Assembly (NCBI GenBank): GCA_024227155.1
Contig: JAAELB010000060.1
Coordinates: 1-40,797 of the forward strand
From: Desulfobulbaceae bacterium
Lineage (GTDB): Bacteria; Desulfobacterota; Desulfobulbia; Desulfobulbales; Desulfocapsaceae
Direction of reading: 5' to 3'
DNA: 40,797 nt
Below the pieces are notes generated by a model. That model saw nothing but the letters and a program-made list of their open reading frames with translations, ran no database searches and had not been told where the DNA came from. A program made the translations under genes and the position numbers. Within the stretch, counting starts at the first letter, position 1. Each line of letters starts with the position of its first letter. Of the stretch, positions 23,492 to 32,373 are shown one piece after another.

Positions 23492-24301
23492 TTAACCAAT
23501 GGGTAATCCAAGCCTTTTACCTAAAAATTGAAGATCAGCCCAGGTTGCCTGTTTCATTTCTGGATTCTGCAGGAGATAGGTTGGATGGTAGGTAGTCAGA
23601 ACCGGAACAGTAATTTTTTCGTTGATTTTATAAGGGTGAAGTCGTCCCCGCAATCTCGATAAAGGCAGAGATTTTTCTAACACAGCTCGGGACGCAACCA
23701 TACCCATGGTACATATAATCTCTGGCTGGAGCGAGACTATCTGCCTTCTCAGGTATGACACACAACTTTGAACGTGAACTGCCAGGGGTTGGCAGGTAGC
23801 AGGTACAGCGCACTTAATGACATTTGTTATAAACACCTCGGCGGCAGGAAGTTTAATAGCCGTGAGCATTCGACCCAGCATAAGATCCTGCTCAACACCA
23901 AACACCTGGTTTTCAGGCAAGGCACCATTCCTGTCCGCCGCAAGCCAGTCTCCCACAATCATCAGCCGAACCTTTTGATTTCCCTTGCCAGCTACGGGGT
24001 ATAAACGTGACTTATGCAGATCACAGGCACTGCAGGAGTTTACGTCATCTTCAATTTCTGAGAGTTTCACTGTGGGTATTGTTTCCACAGGACGCGAAAC
24101 CGCTCTTTCAACAGGGGATTGAGCAGCTGAAACCACTTGCTCGTCAATCCCATTACTCCCTGTTGATCTTGTAACTGCGGGGGAGATTGACAAAAATCTT
24201 TGTAATACATCGCTTTGAGGATAGGGACTTACCCCAATTGCCTCATGATATTTCAGCAAAGATTTGAGACCCACTAAAAAACTGGTGTTACTGTTATCCA
24301 C
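23492..24301 (-). CDS. Uracil-DNA glycosylase family 4-like (Fe-S) with altered motif A
   Basis: After a variable N-terminus the protein carries the Fe-S cysteines CSAC, then KCAVPATC and QSCVSYL, and a C-terminal motif HPTYLL as in family 4/5 uracil-DNA glycosylases. Such enzymes remove uracil from DNA in base-excision repair. The start is a GTG with AGAGG 5 nt upstream. The usual motif A GEAPGxxED is replaced by GDWLAADRNG, so the canonical Glu/Pro/Gly are missing. The enzyme may be inactive, act on another base, or belong to a divergent subfamily. It is convergent with the PqqD-like gene. Confidence 0.75.
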   Translation of the reverse strand: MDNSNTSFLVGLKSLLKYHEAIGVSPYPQSDVLQRFLSISPAVTRSTGSNGIDEQVVSAAQSPVERAVSRPVETIPTVKLSEIEDDVNSCSACDLHKSRLYPVAGKGNQKVRLMIVGDWLAADRNGALPENQVFGVEQDLMLGRMLTAIKLPAAEVFITNVIKCAVPATCQPLAVHVQSCVSYLRRQIVSLQPEIICTMGMVASRAVLEKSLPLSRLRGRLHPYKINEKITVPVLTTYHPTYLLQNPEMKQATWADLQFLGKRLGLPIG

Positions 24302-24330
24302 AGAAACCTCTATCGTTTGCCCACTGTCTT

Positions 24331-24831
24331 TTATTCAAAAGGAAAATATATGATTTCCCAATCCTCAGTGATATCTCTCGTCGCTCCCCTGAAAAGGCCT
24401 AAATAATTAAAAACTATACCGCTTGCGCCATAAGGCGAAATGCCATCTTTTTTAATTTTCATCTCCAGTGGAATATTATTGAGGTAACTAAAAAATGGCG
24501 TTACATCGACAGTCTCCAACACCCTGCCCTCACTGTCGAGAAAACTCATTTTCAGGTAAAACTTAACTATAGTAGAAAATGAGTCGGTCAGAGATCGATC
24601 AAAGTCAACAACTCCAGCATACCTGTACTCACCCTCCATCTCAACCAGCGAGTAGTTAAGTTTCAGATCACCGGTTTGAAAAACAGCATCCTTATCGACC
24701 AGGTCCTTGATAAGGATCCGGCTCTCCTTCTTTGCGACAACCCCCAGTTCAGGCGTAATGAAGTTACCACAACCTCCGAGAAATAGTGCAACGGCTACGA
24801 TAAATGCGCACAACAATCTGTATCTACTCAT
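24331..24831 (-). CDS. Lipoprotein, hypothetical
   Basis: The 166-residue protein has a lipoprotein signal: MSRYRLLCAFIVAVALFLGG followed by Cys, so the lipobox is LGGC. The mature part has two beta-rich stretches and no domain I recognise. It lies 29 nt upstream of the uracil-glycosylase-like gene on the same strand and may share its transcript. It is probably anchored in the outer or inner membrane. Confidence 0.75.
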   Translation of the reverse strand: MSRYRLLCAFIVAVALFLGGCGNFITPELGVVAKKESRILIKDLVDKDAVFQTGDLKLNYSLVEMEGEYRYAGVVDFDRSLTDSFSTIVKFYLKMSFLDSEGRVLETVDVTPFFSYLNNIPLEMKIKKDGISPYGASGIVFNYLGLFRGATRDITEDWEIIYFPFE

Positions 24832-24982
24832 AATATTCCATTAATCTAAAAAATAATTCTACAAGACAACTATTTACAACGGGTTAGCTTTTACAAGGCT
24901 ACAACAACAAATATAATCCTTTCCGCCAGCAATGGAACAATATTTTCTCTAACCAAGGGTAAAAATCAAAGCCATTTTATTC

Positions 24983-25020
24983 TATACTTGGTAAATATTG
25001 AACATATGATTACTAATCAT
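24983..25020 (+). promoter_or_regulatory. Putative operators upstream of the XRE gene
   Basis: A palindrome with 7-nt arms and a 1-nt centre lies at 25006-25020 (ATGATTA-C-TAATCAT). Upstream, 24983-24995 reads TATACTTGGTAAA, and its exact inverse complement recurs at 25476-25488, just before the FmdB gene. A regulator such as the encoded XRE protein could use these sites. The rest of the 24832-25082 gap is AT-rich, without a gene. Confidence 0.4.
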
Positions 25021-25082
25021 ACAAACAACCCTATGCGGTTAAAACATATTATAACCTAACCCTTAACAATGAGGTGCCGGTC

Positions 25083-25454
25083 TTGACCAAGGAAGAATTC
25101 AGTCTTGCAAGAAAAAAACTTGGTAAAACCCAAAAACAGCTCTCTGAACTCCTGGGGATGTCTCTGAAAACGATACACAGTTACGAGCAGGGTTGGAGAA
25201 CGATCCCTACCCATATTGAGAGGCAGATCTATTTTCTACTTATCAACCAGCGTGGACGTAAAGACAATCTGCAACCTTGCTGGGAACAAAAGACGTGTAC
25301 TATAAAAGATAAATGTCCCTCCTGGGAATTTCAAAGTGGACACCTCTGCTGGTTTTTAAGCGGCACTTTATGCGACTGCACCCAAAATGTCAGCCAGAAA
25401 GAAAAGTTGGAAATATGTAAAAAATGCGATATTTTCACAAACCTACTCAAATGA
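25083..25454 (+). CDS. XRE-type HTH regulator with Cys-rich C-terminal domain
   Basis: The N-terminal half is a helix-turn-helix: FSLARKKLGKTQKQLSELLG, then MSLKTIHSYEQGWRTIPTHIE. The C-terminal half has nine Cys in a pattern of spaced pairs (CWEQKTC, KDKCPSWE, GHLCWF, GTLCDC, ICKKC), suggesting bound metal or an Fe-S cluster and hence redox or metal sensing. I chose TTG at 25083 because GAGG lies 8 nt before it; a GTG at 25074 overlaps that site. Proteins of this layout are common in Desulfobacterota. Targets are unknown, but the palindrome just upstream hints at autoregulation. Confidence 0.75.
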   Translation: MTKEEFSLARKKLGKTQKQLSELLGMSLKTIHSYEQGWRTIPTHIERQIYFLLINQRGRKDNLQPCWEQKTCTIKDKCPSWEFQSGHLCWFLSGTLCDCTQNVSQKEKLEICKKCDIFTNLLK

Positions 25455-25504
25455 TAATCTTTTATAGACAACAGTTTTACCAAGTATAACTTAGAGAACC
25501 AACA

Positions 25505-25717
25505 ATGCCAATTTACGAATATAAATGTAACGAATGTGACAAGATCTTTGAACTGATTACCCTTTCTGGTAACTCCGAAGAAAAAATAGAATGTCCAAGC
25601 TGCAAGAGTAACGACATTAACAAGCTGATTTCGGCCGGGTCAATCAGGTCAAACTCTACGACATCGTTTCCCTCGGCCCCTCAGCAAGGTTGCGGAGGAA
25701 ACTCAAGATTTTCCTGA
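25505..25717 (+). CDS. FmdB-family zinc ribbon protein
   Basis: The 70-residue protein begins MPIYEYKCNECDKIFE and has the second knuckle CPSCKSND, the two CxxC of FmdB zinc ribbons, followed by a Ser/Gly-rich tail with QQGCGG. FmdB proteins are small putative regulatory proteins without settled function. It follows the XRE gene by 50 nt on the same strand and is preceded by the inverse copy of the TATACTTGGTAAA element. Confidence 0.9.
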   Translation: MPIYEYKCNECDKIFELITLSGNSEEKIECPSCKSNDINKLISAGSIRSNSTTSFPSAPQQGCGGNSRFS

Positions 25718-25748
25718 GCTTCCTGACTCAGGTTCCGGGTGAACCTTT

Positions 25749-26102
25749 TCAATCTTTCTTTATCTTTTTTTTCTTCGAAAAGTCATAAACCTTTTCATTT
25801 TTCTTGAGGAGGTTGTGCTTTTCCCTGGCAACTTCCTCAAGGCGGACAGGATCATTGAGCAGGCTGTTGATATCTTTTTGCAACACAATATTATCTTCTT
25901 TAATTTTGGTTGTTTCTTTTGCCAACTGCTTATATTCAGAACGTTTTCTGAGTAAAGAAACTACACCAGACCCTGGCGCAAAAAGTATCCACAAAAGGCT
26001 TAGCACAATGAGCACAGCGACGATCTTTATAAAAATCCGCTTCTGTGCTGCTGACATTTTTTGCTGAGGTCGCGGCCGTATTCTTTTTCTGGAAATTGAC
26101 AT
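25749..26102 (-). CDS. FtsB/DivIC-like septum formation initiator
   Basis: The 117-residue protein has a basic N-terminus (RKRIRPRPQQK), one membrane segment (IFIKIVAVLIVLSLLWILFA) and a coiled coil (YKQLAKETTKIKEDNIVLQK). A conserved end VRLEEVAREKHNLLKKNEKVY matches the FtsB/DivIC pattern (iEe.AR..lg...pgE). It would join the FtsQ-FtsL-FtsB complex in the divisome. It is convergent with FmdB and divergent from the DUF523 gene. Confidence 0.88.
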   Translation of the reverse strand: MSISRKRIRPRPQQKMSAAQKRIFIKIVAVLIVLSLLWILFAPGSGVVSLLRKRSEYKQLAKETTKIKEDNIVLQKDINSLLNDPVRLEEVAREKHNLLKKNEKVYDFSKKKKIKKD

Positions 26103-26143
26103 AATTTTTAAAATACCCCGCTCACTTCAGGGTTTGGTTGCAT

Positions 26144-26560
26144 ATGAAAACTCAACGATCTGTAATCCTCGTCAGTGCTTGTCTCATAGGTCTCTGCACC
26201 CGTTATGACGGGAAAATTAAAGAGAGCAAAAAATGTTTGCTCCAGCTACAAAACAAAATCTGTATTCCGGTGTGCCCGGAACAACTTGGTGGCCTACAAA
26301 CACCAAGAGAACCCGCTGACCTCACAGGAGGTGATGGCTTTGATGCTTTGCAGGGTAATGCCAAAGTACTGACGAAAAGTGGCGTTGACCTCACCTTGGA
26401 CTTCATACACGGTGCAGAGCAGGTCCTGCAAATAGCCAAACTGCAAAACGTAAAACAGGCATGGCTTAAGGCGCGAAGTCCATCATGTGCTATACATGGA
26501 ACCATCGGCGTAACAGCAGCTCTTCTCAGGCAACATGGTGTAGAATTACTTGAGTTCTGA
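26144..26560 (+). CDS. DUF523 family protein
   Basis: About 138 residues starting MKTQRSVILVSACLIGLCTRYDG, the family start LVSACLLG..CRYDG. It has PVCPEQLGGLQTPREPAD, the conserved CPE.lgGl..PR.p.e motif, and KARSPSCAIHGT, the conserved K..SPSCg motif. These cysteines may bind a metal or cluster. The ATG at 26144 is preferred over a TTG at 26138. Function is unknown; some relatives are linked to sulfur or thio-modification chemistry, which is only suggestive here. Its stop is 2 nt from the convergent tatC stop. Confidence 0.88.
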   Translation: MKTQRSVILVSACLIGLCTRYDGKIKESKKCLLQLQNKICIPVCPEQLGGLQTPREPADLTGGDGFDALQGNAKVLTKSGVDLTLDFIHGAEQVLQIAKLQNVKQAWLKARSPSCAIHGTIGVTAALLRQHGVELLEF

Positions 26561-26562
26561 GA

Positions 26563-27282
26563 TCAAGCCGCTTCTTGCTCGTCTTCTTTGCCAATCCCGA
26601 GGACTCGGAGAATAACAATCCCTGATTCGTAAAGTAAATAAAGCGGCCCCCCCATCAGAGACATATTCACAACGTCCGGTGTCGGTGTCAAAAGTGCTGA
26701 AAGAATAGCAATAAGTAAAAGTGCATATCTTCTATTTTTTTCATAAAATTTTCTTTTGAACACATTTACCTTGGCCAGAAACACCATAAATATCGGTAAC
26801 TCGAAAATGAGACCGAAAGCGAGAATGAAAACAGTGACAAAATTTACAAACCGACCAACAGATATCACCGGTTTGAGTTCCTCAGAGCTAAAGCCGAGCA
26901 AAAATTTAATACCAAATGGCAGTGTGATTAAATAACAAAAGATTGTACCCGCGTAAAAGAGCAAACAGGTAAAAAATATAAAGAAAAACAGCTGACCGCC
27001 GACCACCCCAAAGGGTTTCCCCAATGCCCGCCACACAACTATCATAAAACAGGGCATAAGAGCGTAAAATGCACCAAAAAGTGACAACTTAACATGGGCA
27101 AGAAACGGCCCAGCTACTGAGAAAAAGTACAACTTGTCTGCAAGATGTTGCTGAACAAACTCCAGCAGATGTGGGGAGAGAAAGAATACTACCAGCGTGG
27201 ATAGCCCCAGAGCAAGAGCCAGGTTACGGATTGATTTCCGCAATTCTGCAATAAAGGTTATTATTTTATTATGTGCCGCCAT
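26563..27282 (-). CDS. tatC: Sec-independent protein translocase subunit TatC
   Basis: The 239-residue protein has the six membrane segments of TatC. Key features are an N-terminal F.AELRKSIRN (family H.eLR.R), PFLAHVKLSLFGAFYALMP around TM2, FGLIFELPIFMVFLAKVNV (the conserved FE.P), and RRYALLLIAILSALLTPTPDVVNM, the TM5 region with the usual P-D. TatC recognises the twin-arginine signal and translocates folded proteins; the selenocysteine FdhA in this window carries such a signal. No tatA/tatB gene is visible here. Confidence 0.93.
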   Translation of the reverse strand: MAAHNKIITFIAELRKSIRNLALALGLSTLVVFFLSPHLLEFVQQHLADKLYFFSVAGPFLAHVKLSLFGAFYALMPCFMIVVWRALGKPFGVVGGQLFFFIFFTCLLFYAGTIFCYLITLPFGIKFLLGFSSEELKPVISVGRFVNFVTVFILAFGLIFELPIFMVFLAKVNVFKRKFYEKNRRYALLLIAILSALLTPTPDVVNMSLMGGPLYLLYESGIVILRVLGIGKEDEQEAA

Positions 27283-27458
27283 CGAAGTAGTATTGGTGTA
27301 GTGGGAATGGGAACATCGCCGGATGGTTTATTGTTTGGTCGTCAAAGTATCAGAAGCATGTCAAAAAAGCAATTTGATAGAGGTTGATTTCACCCATCAG
27401 CCATGATAAACATTAACTTTCGGACTCTTAACTTATCAAATCAACCACATAAAACAAT

Positions 27459-28736
27459 ATGCTTGAACTACGATTTATACGAGAAAACCTGGACCTGGTC
27501 AAAGAGAAATGCCTTCACCGGGGGATGGAAACAACACTAATCGACAATTTCGCTGAAATAGACAAAAAGCGCCTAGCTCTACTTTCTGAAGTGGAAGGAT
27601 TAAAAAATAAGCGTAATACGGTTTCTGACCAGATTGCTGTATTTAAAAAAGGCACTGCAGAGGAAAAAAAACAGGCCGACCCGCTCATTTCAGAAATGCG
27701 CGAAACCAGTCAACGTATCAAAGAGATGGATGGTAAACTTGGTGACATTGAAACCAATCTCAAAGAGATCGTCATGGCTATCCCCAACCTCTGTCATGAT
27801 AGCGTCCCGGCTGGACAGGACGATTCTGACAATATTGAATTCAAAAAATGGGGCGAGAAACCTTCTTTCAATTTCACTCCGAAACCCCACTGGGAACTGG
27901 GTGAAAACCTCGATATTATAGACTTTGAGACCGCTGCAAAACTATCCGGGGCAAGGTTTTCACTGCTCAAAGGTTTTGCCGCAAAGCTTGAACGGGCACT
28001 GATCAGTTTTTTCCTCGATCTACATACCCAGAAACACGGTTACACTGAAGTTATCCCTCCCTTTCTGGTCAATACTCCATCAATGACCGCGACCGGACAA
28101 CTGCCCAAATTTGAGGAGGATCTTTTTAAAATTAAAGATTGGGATCTCTATCTTATCCCCACTGCAGAAGTCCCGGTCACCAACATCCATAGAGACGAAA
28201 CCATAAGTGAAAAGGACCTCCCTATCAAATATACGGCATATACCCCCTGCTTCAGATCAGAAGCTGGAAGCCATGGCCGCGACACCAGAGGTCTTATCAG
28301 ACAACATCAATTCAACAAGGTTGAGCTGGTAAAATTTACCACACCTGAAACATCAGAGCAGGAACTTGAAAACCTGCTTGGCGAGGCAGAGACAGCGCTA
28401 CAGCTGCTAGGACTGCACTACAGGGTCGTAAACCTCTGTACCGGAGATCTTGGGTTTTCAGCGACCAAGACCTACGACATAGAAGTATGGCTCCCCAGCC
28501 AGAACACCTACCGGGAGATATCATCCTGCTCCAATTTCCTTGATTTTCAGGCAAGACGGGGGGGCATACGATACCGCCCTGATGGGCAGAAAAAATCAAA
28601 ACTTGTACACACATTAAATGGATCCGGCCTGGCCGTTGGCCGAACATTGCTTGCCATCCTTGAAAACTATCAACAGGAAGACGGAACAATCACTTTACCA
28701 GAGATTCTTGAACCCTATTTTGAAAACCGTTTTTAA
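27459..28736 (+). CDS. serS: Seryl-tRNA synthetase
   Basis: The 425-residue enzyme has the long N-terminal coiled-coil arm ([20 protein letters not shown]), class II motif 2 [18 protein letters not shown] followed by [10 protein letters not shown], the serine site [13 protein letters not shown], and motif 3 [20 protein letters not shown]. It charges tRNA-Ser and tRNA-Sec. The latter is the first step of selenocysteine synthesis, so it connects with the selenoproteins encoded in the same window. Length and motifs are standard. It is followed by the mechanosensitive channel gene 49 nt downstream. Confidence 0.97.
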   Translation: MLELRFIRENLDLVKEKCLHRGMETTLIDNFAEIDKKRLALLSEVEGLKNKRNTVSDQIAVFKKGTAEEKKQADPLISEMRETSQRIKEMDGKLGDIETNLKEIVMAIPNLCHDSVPAGQDDSDNIEFKKWGEKPSFNFTPKPHWELGENLDIIDFETAAKLSGARFSLLKGFAAKLERALISFFLDLHTQKHGYTEVIPPFLVNTPSMTATGQLPKFEEDLFKIKDWDLYLIPTAEVPVTNIHRDETISEKDLPIKYTAYTPCFRSEAGSHGRDTRGLIRQHQFNKVELVKFTTPETSEQELENLLGEAETALQLLGLHYRVVNLCTGDLGFSATKTYDIEVWLPSQNTYREISSCSNFLDFQARRGGIRYRPDGQKKSKLVHTLNGSGLAVGRTLLAILENYQQEDGTITLPEILEPYFENRF

Positions 28737-28785
28737 TTGACAGGTCCTACTTTTTCAAAAACAACCTCCACCCTTAGGGAAAATC

Positions 28786-31119
28786 ATGGATAGACAACTG
28801 CTGCTATGGATTAAGTTATTATTAGCCATATTTTTAGTATTCTTTATAGCGGCAGAGTCTTTTCCCCAGTCTGCTGCTGCACCGGGTTCAGTACACGAGA
28901 TCTTAGCAGAACTCAGCGATGAACAGGTTAGGCAGATGCTCATAGTGGAATTGCAAAAAGAAGCCAGTTCCGAAGCCTTGATAGACCTGAAGGCTGGTGT
29001 GAGTGGTCCGAGTGCACCCTTTGCCCAGTTACTTGGATCACTTGAAAATGAATCAGCTTTATCGGGAGAACAGTTCAAAGCACTCTGGCAGGGAATTCCG
29101 CATCTTCTTCCCGATCTTTATAAAGTCTTGGTGTCATTGTGACCGTTTGGAACACCGCAGGGTGCGGTGATCAACTTACTCTGGATCATCCTCTTTATTG
29201 GCATTGGACTGATTGTTGAAAAACTTGTTAAACAAAAGGTGCTGACAAAATATTTTGAAATTGACAAACCAAGTCTTCACATCAAAGACCAGTGGGGTAA
29301 GGCGAAGGCCAGCATTATATATGGCCTACCTGAATTTATTGGCTTATTTCTTTTTTTTGGAGCTTCCTACACGACCTTTGTGCTCCTTGAACATTCAGGT
29401 TCACATTTTGTTAAACTTGTATTCCTAGCAGCCCTCATCACAATTTCACTGATAAGATCCATTTCAATCATCTCTAATATTCTGCTCTCACCAATGGTTG
29501 AAGAATTTAGATTTCTAGCGGTTGAATCCGGGGTTGCATTAAAAATACACAGGATTGTGCTTGCAACATTCAGCTATATTATTTGCGTATTAATGTTCGC
29601 TGTTGTGATCAAAAAAATTGGTTCTCAACAGCAGACCGTGCTCCTACTTCAACTCTTTTTTGCAAGTGTTCTTCTTTCAGCCACAGCACTAAGTATTTTT
29701 GTCTTTAAAGAAAAAGTACAGCACTATATCGTCGGTGACAGTCAGGATAATTACGATGGCAACTGGGGTCTCGCTCAATTCGCAGCAGTCTGGCACATCC
29801 TCGCCATCCTCTATCTCGTTGTTTTGTGGGTACTGCTGATAAACTCTATAACCTCACCTGCAACAGGCACCAGGGGCGCTTTCCTGCTAAGTTTTTTCGT
29901 CATTCCTCTATGGATGATCGCGGATAAAATTGTCCAGTGGATTGTCCTCCGCGCAATGAGCACACTGGGAATTCATCAAGAATATTACGAAGATAACGAG
30001 GATAACGAGGAAGTTGACGATGAGGTCTTCCTTGCCAGGGAAAAAGGCAACGCTCTCTATCTGAAAAGCAAAAATTTGGCAAGAACCATAATAGTGTTTG
30101 CAATTACGGTCTGGATAGCGGGGCTGTGGAGTATAGAAATCCCTTTTGTTTCCAATATTGCAGCGGTCGCGCTGGACGCTCTTATTATTTTGACCCTGGC
30201 ACTCCTGTTCTGGCAATTCATCAGCAGCTGGATTGAGAAAAAAATACAGGAGTCACTCCCTGAAGAGGATGAAGACGAATCCAAAGACGATGAATGGGGT
30301 GGAACTGCATCCCGTGGCCGATCCTATACGCTACTGCCAATGATCCGTAAATTCATTGCATCTGTTCTGGTGATCATGGTTACCATGACCATCCTCTCAT
30401 CCATGGGAGTAGATATTGGCCCTCTTCTCGCAGGTGCTGGTGTTGTGGGTCTTGCCGTGGGCTTCGGTGCTCAAAAGCTCGTATCCGATATGTTTTCCGG
30501 CTTTTTCTATCTCCTCGACGACGCCTTCCGGGTTGGCGAATATCTAACTGCCGGCTCAGTTTCAGGTACCGTTGAATCAATTACCCTTAGAAACATCATG
30601 CTCCGCCACCACCGGGGTATGCTGCAGATTGTCCCCCACAGTGAACTTGGTGCCATCACCAATTTTATGCGGGGTGGGATGATCGTTAAGTTCAACCTCG
30701 ACTTCCCCTACGACACAGATATTGATAAGGTTCGAAAAATCATTAAAAAAGTCGGTATCGCAATGCTCGACGACGAGGAGTTGGGCAAAGATTTTATACA
30801 ACCTGTAAAATCCCAGGGTGTACGTGAAATCACAAATTCAGTGATGACCATCCGGGTAAAATTTACAGCACAACCGGGAACACATTTTGTTATCAGAAGA
30901 GAGGCGTTTAAACGAATTACTGAGGCGTTAAAAGCCAAAGGAATTGAATACGCCCATAGGAAAGTCATCGTTGATGTACCGGGTCTCGATGATAGCATCA
31001 AGAACAATGGCCTCTCTACAGAAGACGCTAAAAATGTGCGAGAAGCTGCTGGCGCCGCCGCCCTATCAGTCACTGAAGTTGACAACTTGCCTGCGGACGA
31101 TCGAAAGCCAACCTCCTGA
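28786..31119 (+). CDS. YbiO/MscS-family mechanosensitive channel with in-frame TGA (candidate selenoprotein)
   Basis: Two ORFs in the same frame, 28786-29142 and 29167-31119, look like one gene split by a TGA at 29140-29142 (codon 119). The first begins with a signal peptide (KLLLAIFLVFFIAAESF, AGGGA 5 nt upstream) and has the YbiO-like periplasmic stretch ILAELSDEQVRQMLIVELQK. The second has the paddle TMs, the pore helix with PLLAGAGVVGLAVGFGAQKL and the cytoplasmic MscS beta/alpha domain; read through, the product is 777 residues, near YbiO (741). A hairpin 10 nt after the TGA fits a bacterial SECIS. Alternatives: reinitiation at GTG 29167 (AGGG upstream), a nonsense mutation, or a sequencing error. 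The channel opens under membrane tension in osmotic downshock; the Sec would lie in the periplasm next to the first channel helix. Confidence 0.7.
29143..29169 (+). promoter_or_regulatory. SECIS-like hairpin in the channel gene
   Basis: Starting 10 nt after the TGA, CACCGC (29153-29158) pairs perfectly with GCGGTG (29164-29169) around the loop AGGGT. The loop starts 16 nt after the TGA and opens with A-G-G. In fdhA of this window the SECIS loop (AGGTGTC) starts 17 nt after its TGA, the same geometry. This fits the bacterial SECIS rules: a stem of at least 4 bp, an early loop G, and a close downstream position. Confidence 0.5.
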
Positions 31120-31125
31120 AAAAAT

Positions 31126-31163
31126 TAAGAGCCTCTACCGGGACCCATTGAGGCTCTTATTGT
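31126..31163 (+). terminator. Terminator-like hairpin after the channel gene
   Basis: Ten-bp arms TAAGAGCCTC (31126-31135) and GAGGCTCTTA (31150-31159) enclose a 14-nt loop, followed by a short T-containing run, 6 nt after the stop. The following sequence to 31362 has no gene; it is the upstream region of the XRE-cupin gene. Confidence 0.7.
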
Positions 31164-31362
31164 TACAGGTCTTACCAAGAAGATCAGATTTAACCTAAGC
31201 TTTCACAAAACCCCTAGTATGGTAAATATTTTGCCCACCCCAAGTCTCCCTGCACAGAACCATTCAAGCCAATAATTCCTGCCTACCTACCTCACAAACT
31301 ATATTGCCATTACATTGACAATCAAGTATCCTCCTGACTGTTTAAAATATAGTTCACCATTT

Positions 31363-31399
31363 AACTTGTTTGTTTCGCATATAGTGAAACAAACAAGTT
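31363..31399. promoter_or_regulatory. Perfect 14-bp inverted repeat upstream of the XRE-cupin gene
   Basis: AACTTGTTTGTTTC (31363-31376) and its exact complement (31386-31399) flank a 9-nt AT-rich spacer. It is 73 nt before the regulator's ATG and lies in a 353-nt gene-free stretch (31120-31472). The size and symmetry suit an operator for a dimeric HTH protein, perhaps the XRE-cupin protein itself. A terminator is unlikely, as no T-run follows on either strand. Confidence 0.6.
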
Positions 31400-31472
31400 C
31401 GGTCCAATATCAGCCAGCCTTTGGGCGAATGATTGGATTGCAAGATTTATTATTTTAGTAAGAGGTACAAAA

Positions 31473-32021
31473 ATGGAGTTCAATGCGGGACAGCGATTGC
31501 GCACTATCCGTGAGATGTACGGCTTGTCACAAAGAGCACTTGCCAAAAAAGCAGGGGTAACCAACGGCATCATCTCAATGATTGAGCAAAATCGCAACAG
31601 CCCCTCTCTGGCAACCCTCAAAAAAATTTTAGATGCTATTCCCATCTCCTTTTCGGAATTTTTTTCCACCGGAGGCAACGGCAAACATCAAATAGTTTTC
31701 AGAGCAGACGAACTGGTCGAGATAGGCAGTGCAGGCTTTTCTTTCAAGCAGGTTGGCAAGAACCTCGATGGAAAGGCCATCCAGCTCATTCACGAGAAAA
31801 TTGAACAGGGAGCTGACAGCGGTAAGGAAATGCTGCGCCACGAATCTGAAGAGGGCGGAATAGTAATAAAAGGTCTGCTCGAACTGACCGTTGGAGGCGA
31901 AGTCTGCACCCTGGGTCCAGGAGATGCCTATTATTTTGACAGCAGAATCCCCCACAGATTTCGCAATATCGGCAAGGAAAAAGTTGAAATGATCAGTGCA
32001 TGTTCGCCTCCGACCCTCTAA
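31473..32021 (+). CDS. XRE-family regulator with C-terminal cupin domain
   Basis: The 182-residue protein has an N-terminal HTH (RLRTIREMYGLSQRALAKKA, then GVTNGIISMIEQNRNSPSL). A cupin_2 sensory domain follows, with GEVCTLGPGDAYYFDSRIPH and FRNIGKEKVEMIS. This is the PuuR-like layout used to sense small amino or carboxylic ligands. AGAGG stands 8 nt before the ATG. It is the first gene before a CoA-acylating semialdehyde dehydrogenase and a Tpa-type aminotransferase and likely controls them, with an amine, beta-alanine or taurine-like ligand as a candidate inducer. Confidence 0.9.
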   Translation: MEFNAGQRLRTIREMYGLSQRALAKKAGVTNGIISMIEQNRNSPSLATLKKILDAIPISFSEFFSTGGNGKHQIVFRADELVEIGSAGFSFKQVGKNLDGKAIQLIHEKIEQGADSGKEMLRHESEEGGIVIKGLLELTVGGEVCTLGPGDAYYFDSRIPHRFRNIGKEKVEMISACSPPTL

Positions 32022-32320
32022 CTCTTTAAACTATCAGGCCAGCAACTCTAACCGTGAAGCCACAGCAAAGACCATACTTCAGCCACAATAATCGGATCTT
32101 TTACAGAAGAAATAGTGATATTTACTTCCACGCGGCTCACATTTACGTTTAACATTTTCTAACACAAAGTACTCAACCACAAACACAACACATTGTTTTA
32201 ACGCAAAATTAATTTTTTAAAATAATTATTGTGTAATTTATTAAACAGTGCTACATTTGTCATTAATTCATCTTATGAGTATTTAAGCACGACCTATTCA
32301 TTCAACTCGAAAAACTAAAA

Positions 32321-32346
32321 CACATTGGGCCACAACTGCCAATGTG
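32321..32346 (+). promoter_or_regulatory. Inverted repeat before the semialdehyde dehydrogenase start
   Basis: CACATTGG (32321-32328) and CCAATGTG (32339-32346) form a perfect 8-bp inverted repeat with a 10-nt spacer, 18 nt before the ribosome site GGAGG at 32364-32368. It could be an operator or a leader hairpin. The whole stretch 32022-32373 (352 nt) has no gene; it is AT-rich around 32200-32280, as expected for a promoter region, but I cannot assign -10/-35 boxes. Confidence 0.4.
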
Positions 32347-32373
32347 CCAGGCTTTAGCCCAGTGGAGGAACAA

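Noticed and set aside
25713-25732. 6-bp inverted repeat at the end of the FmdB gene as a terminator
   Set aside because: The stem is short, overlaps the stop codon, and has no T-run directly behind it.
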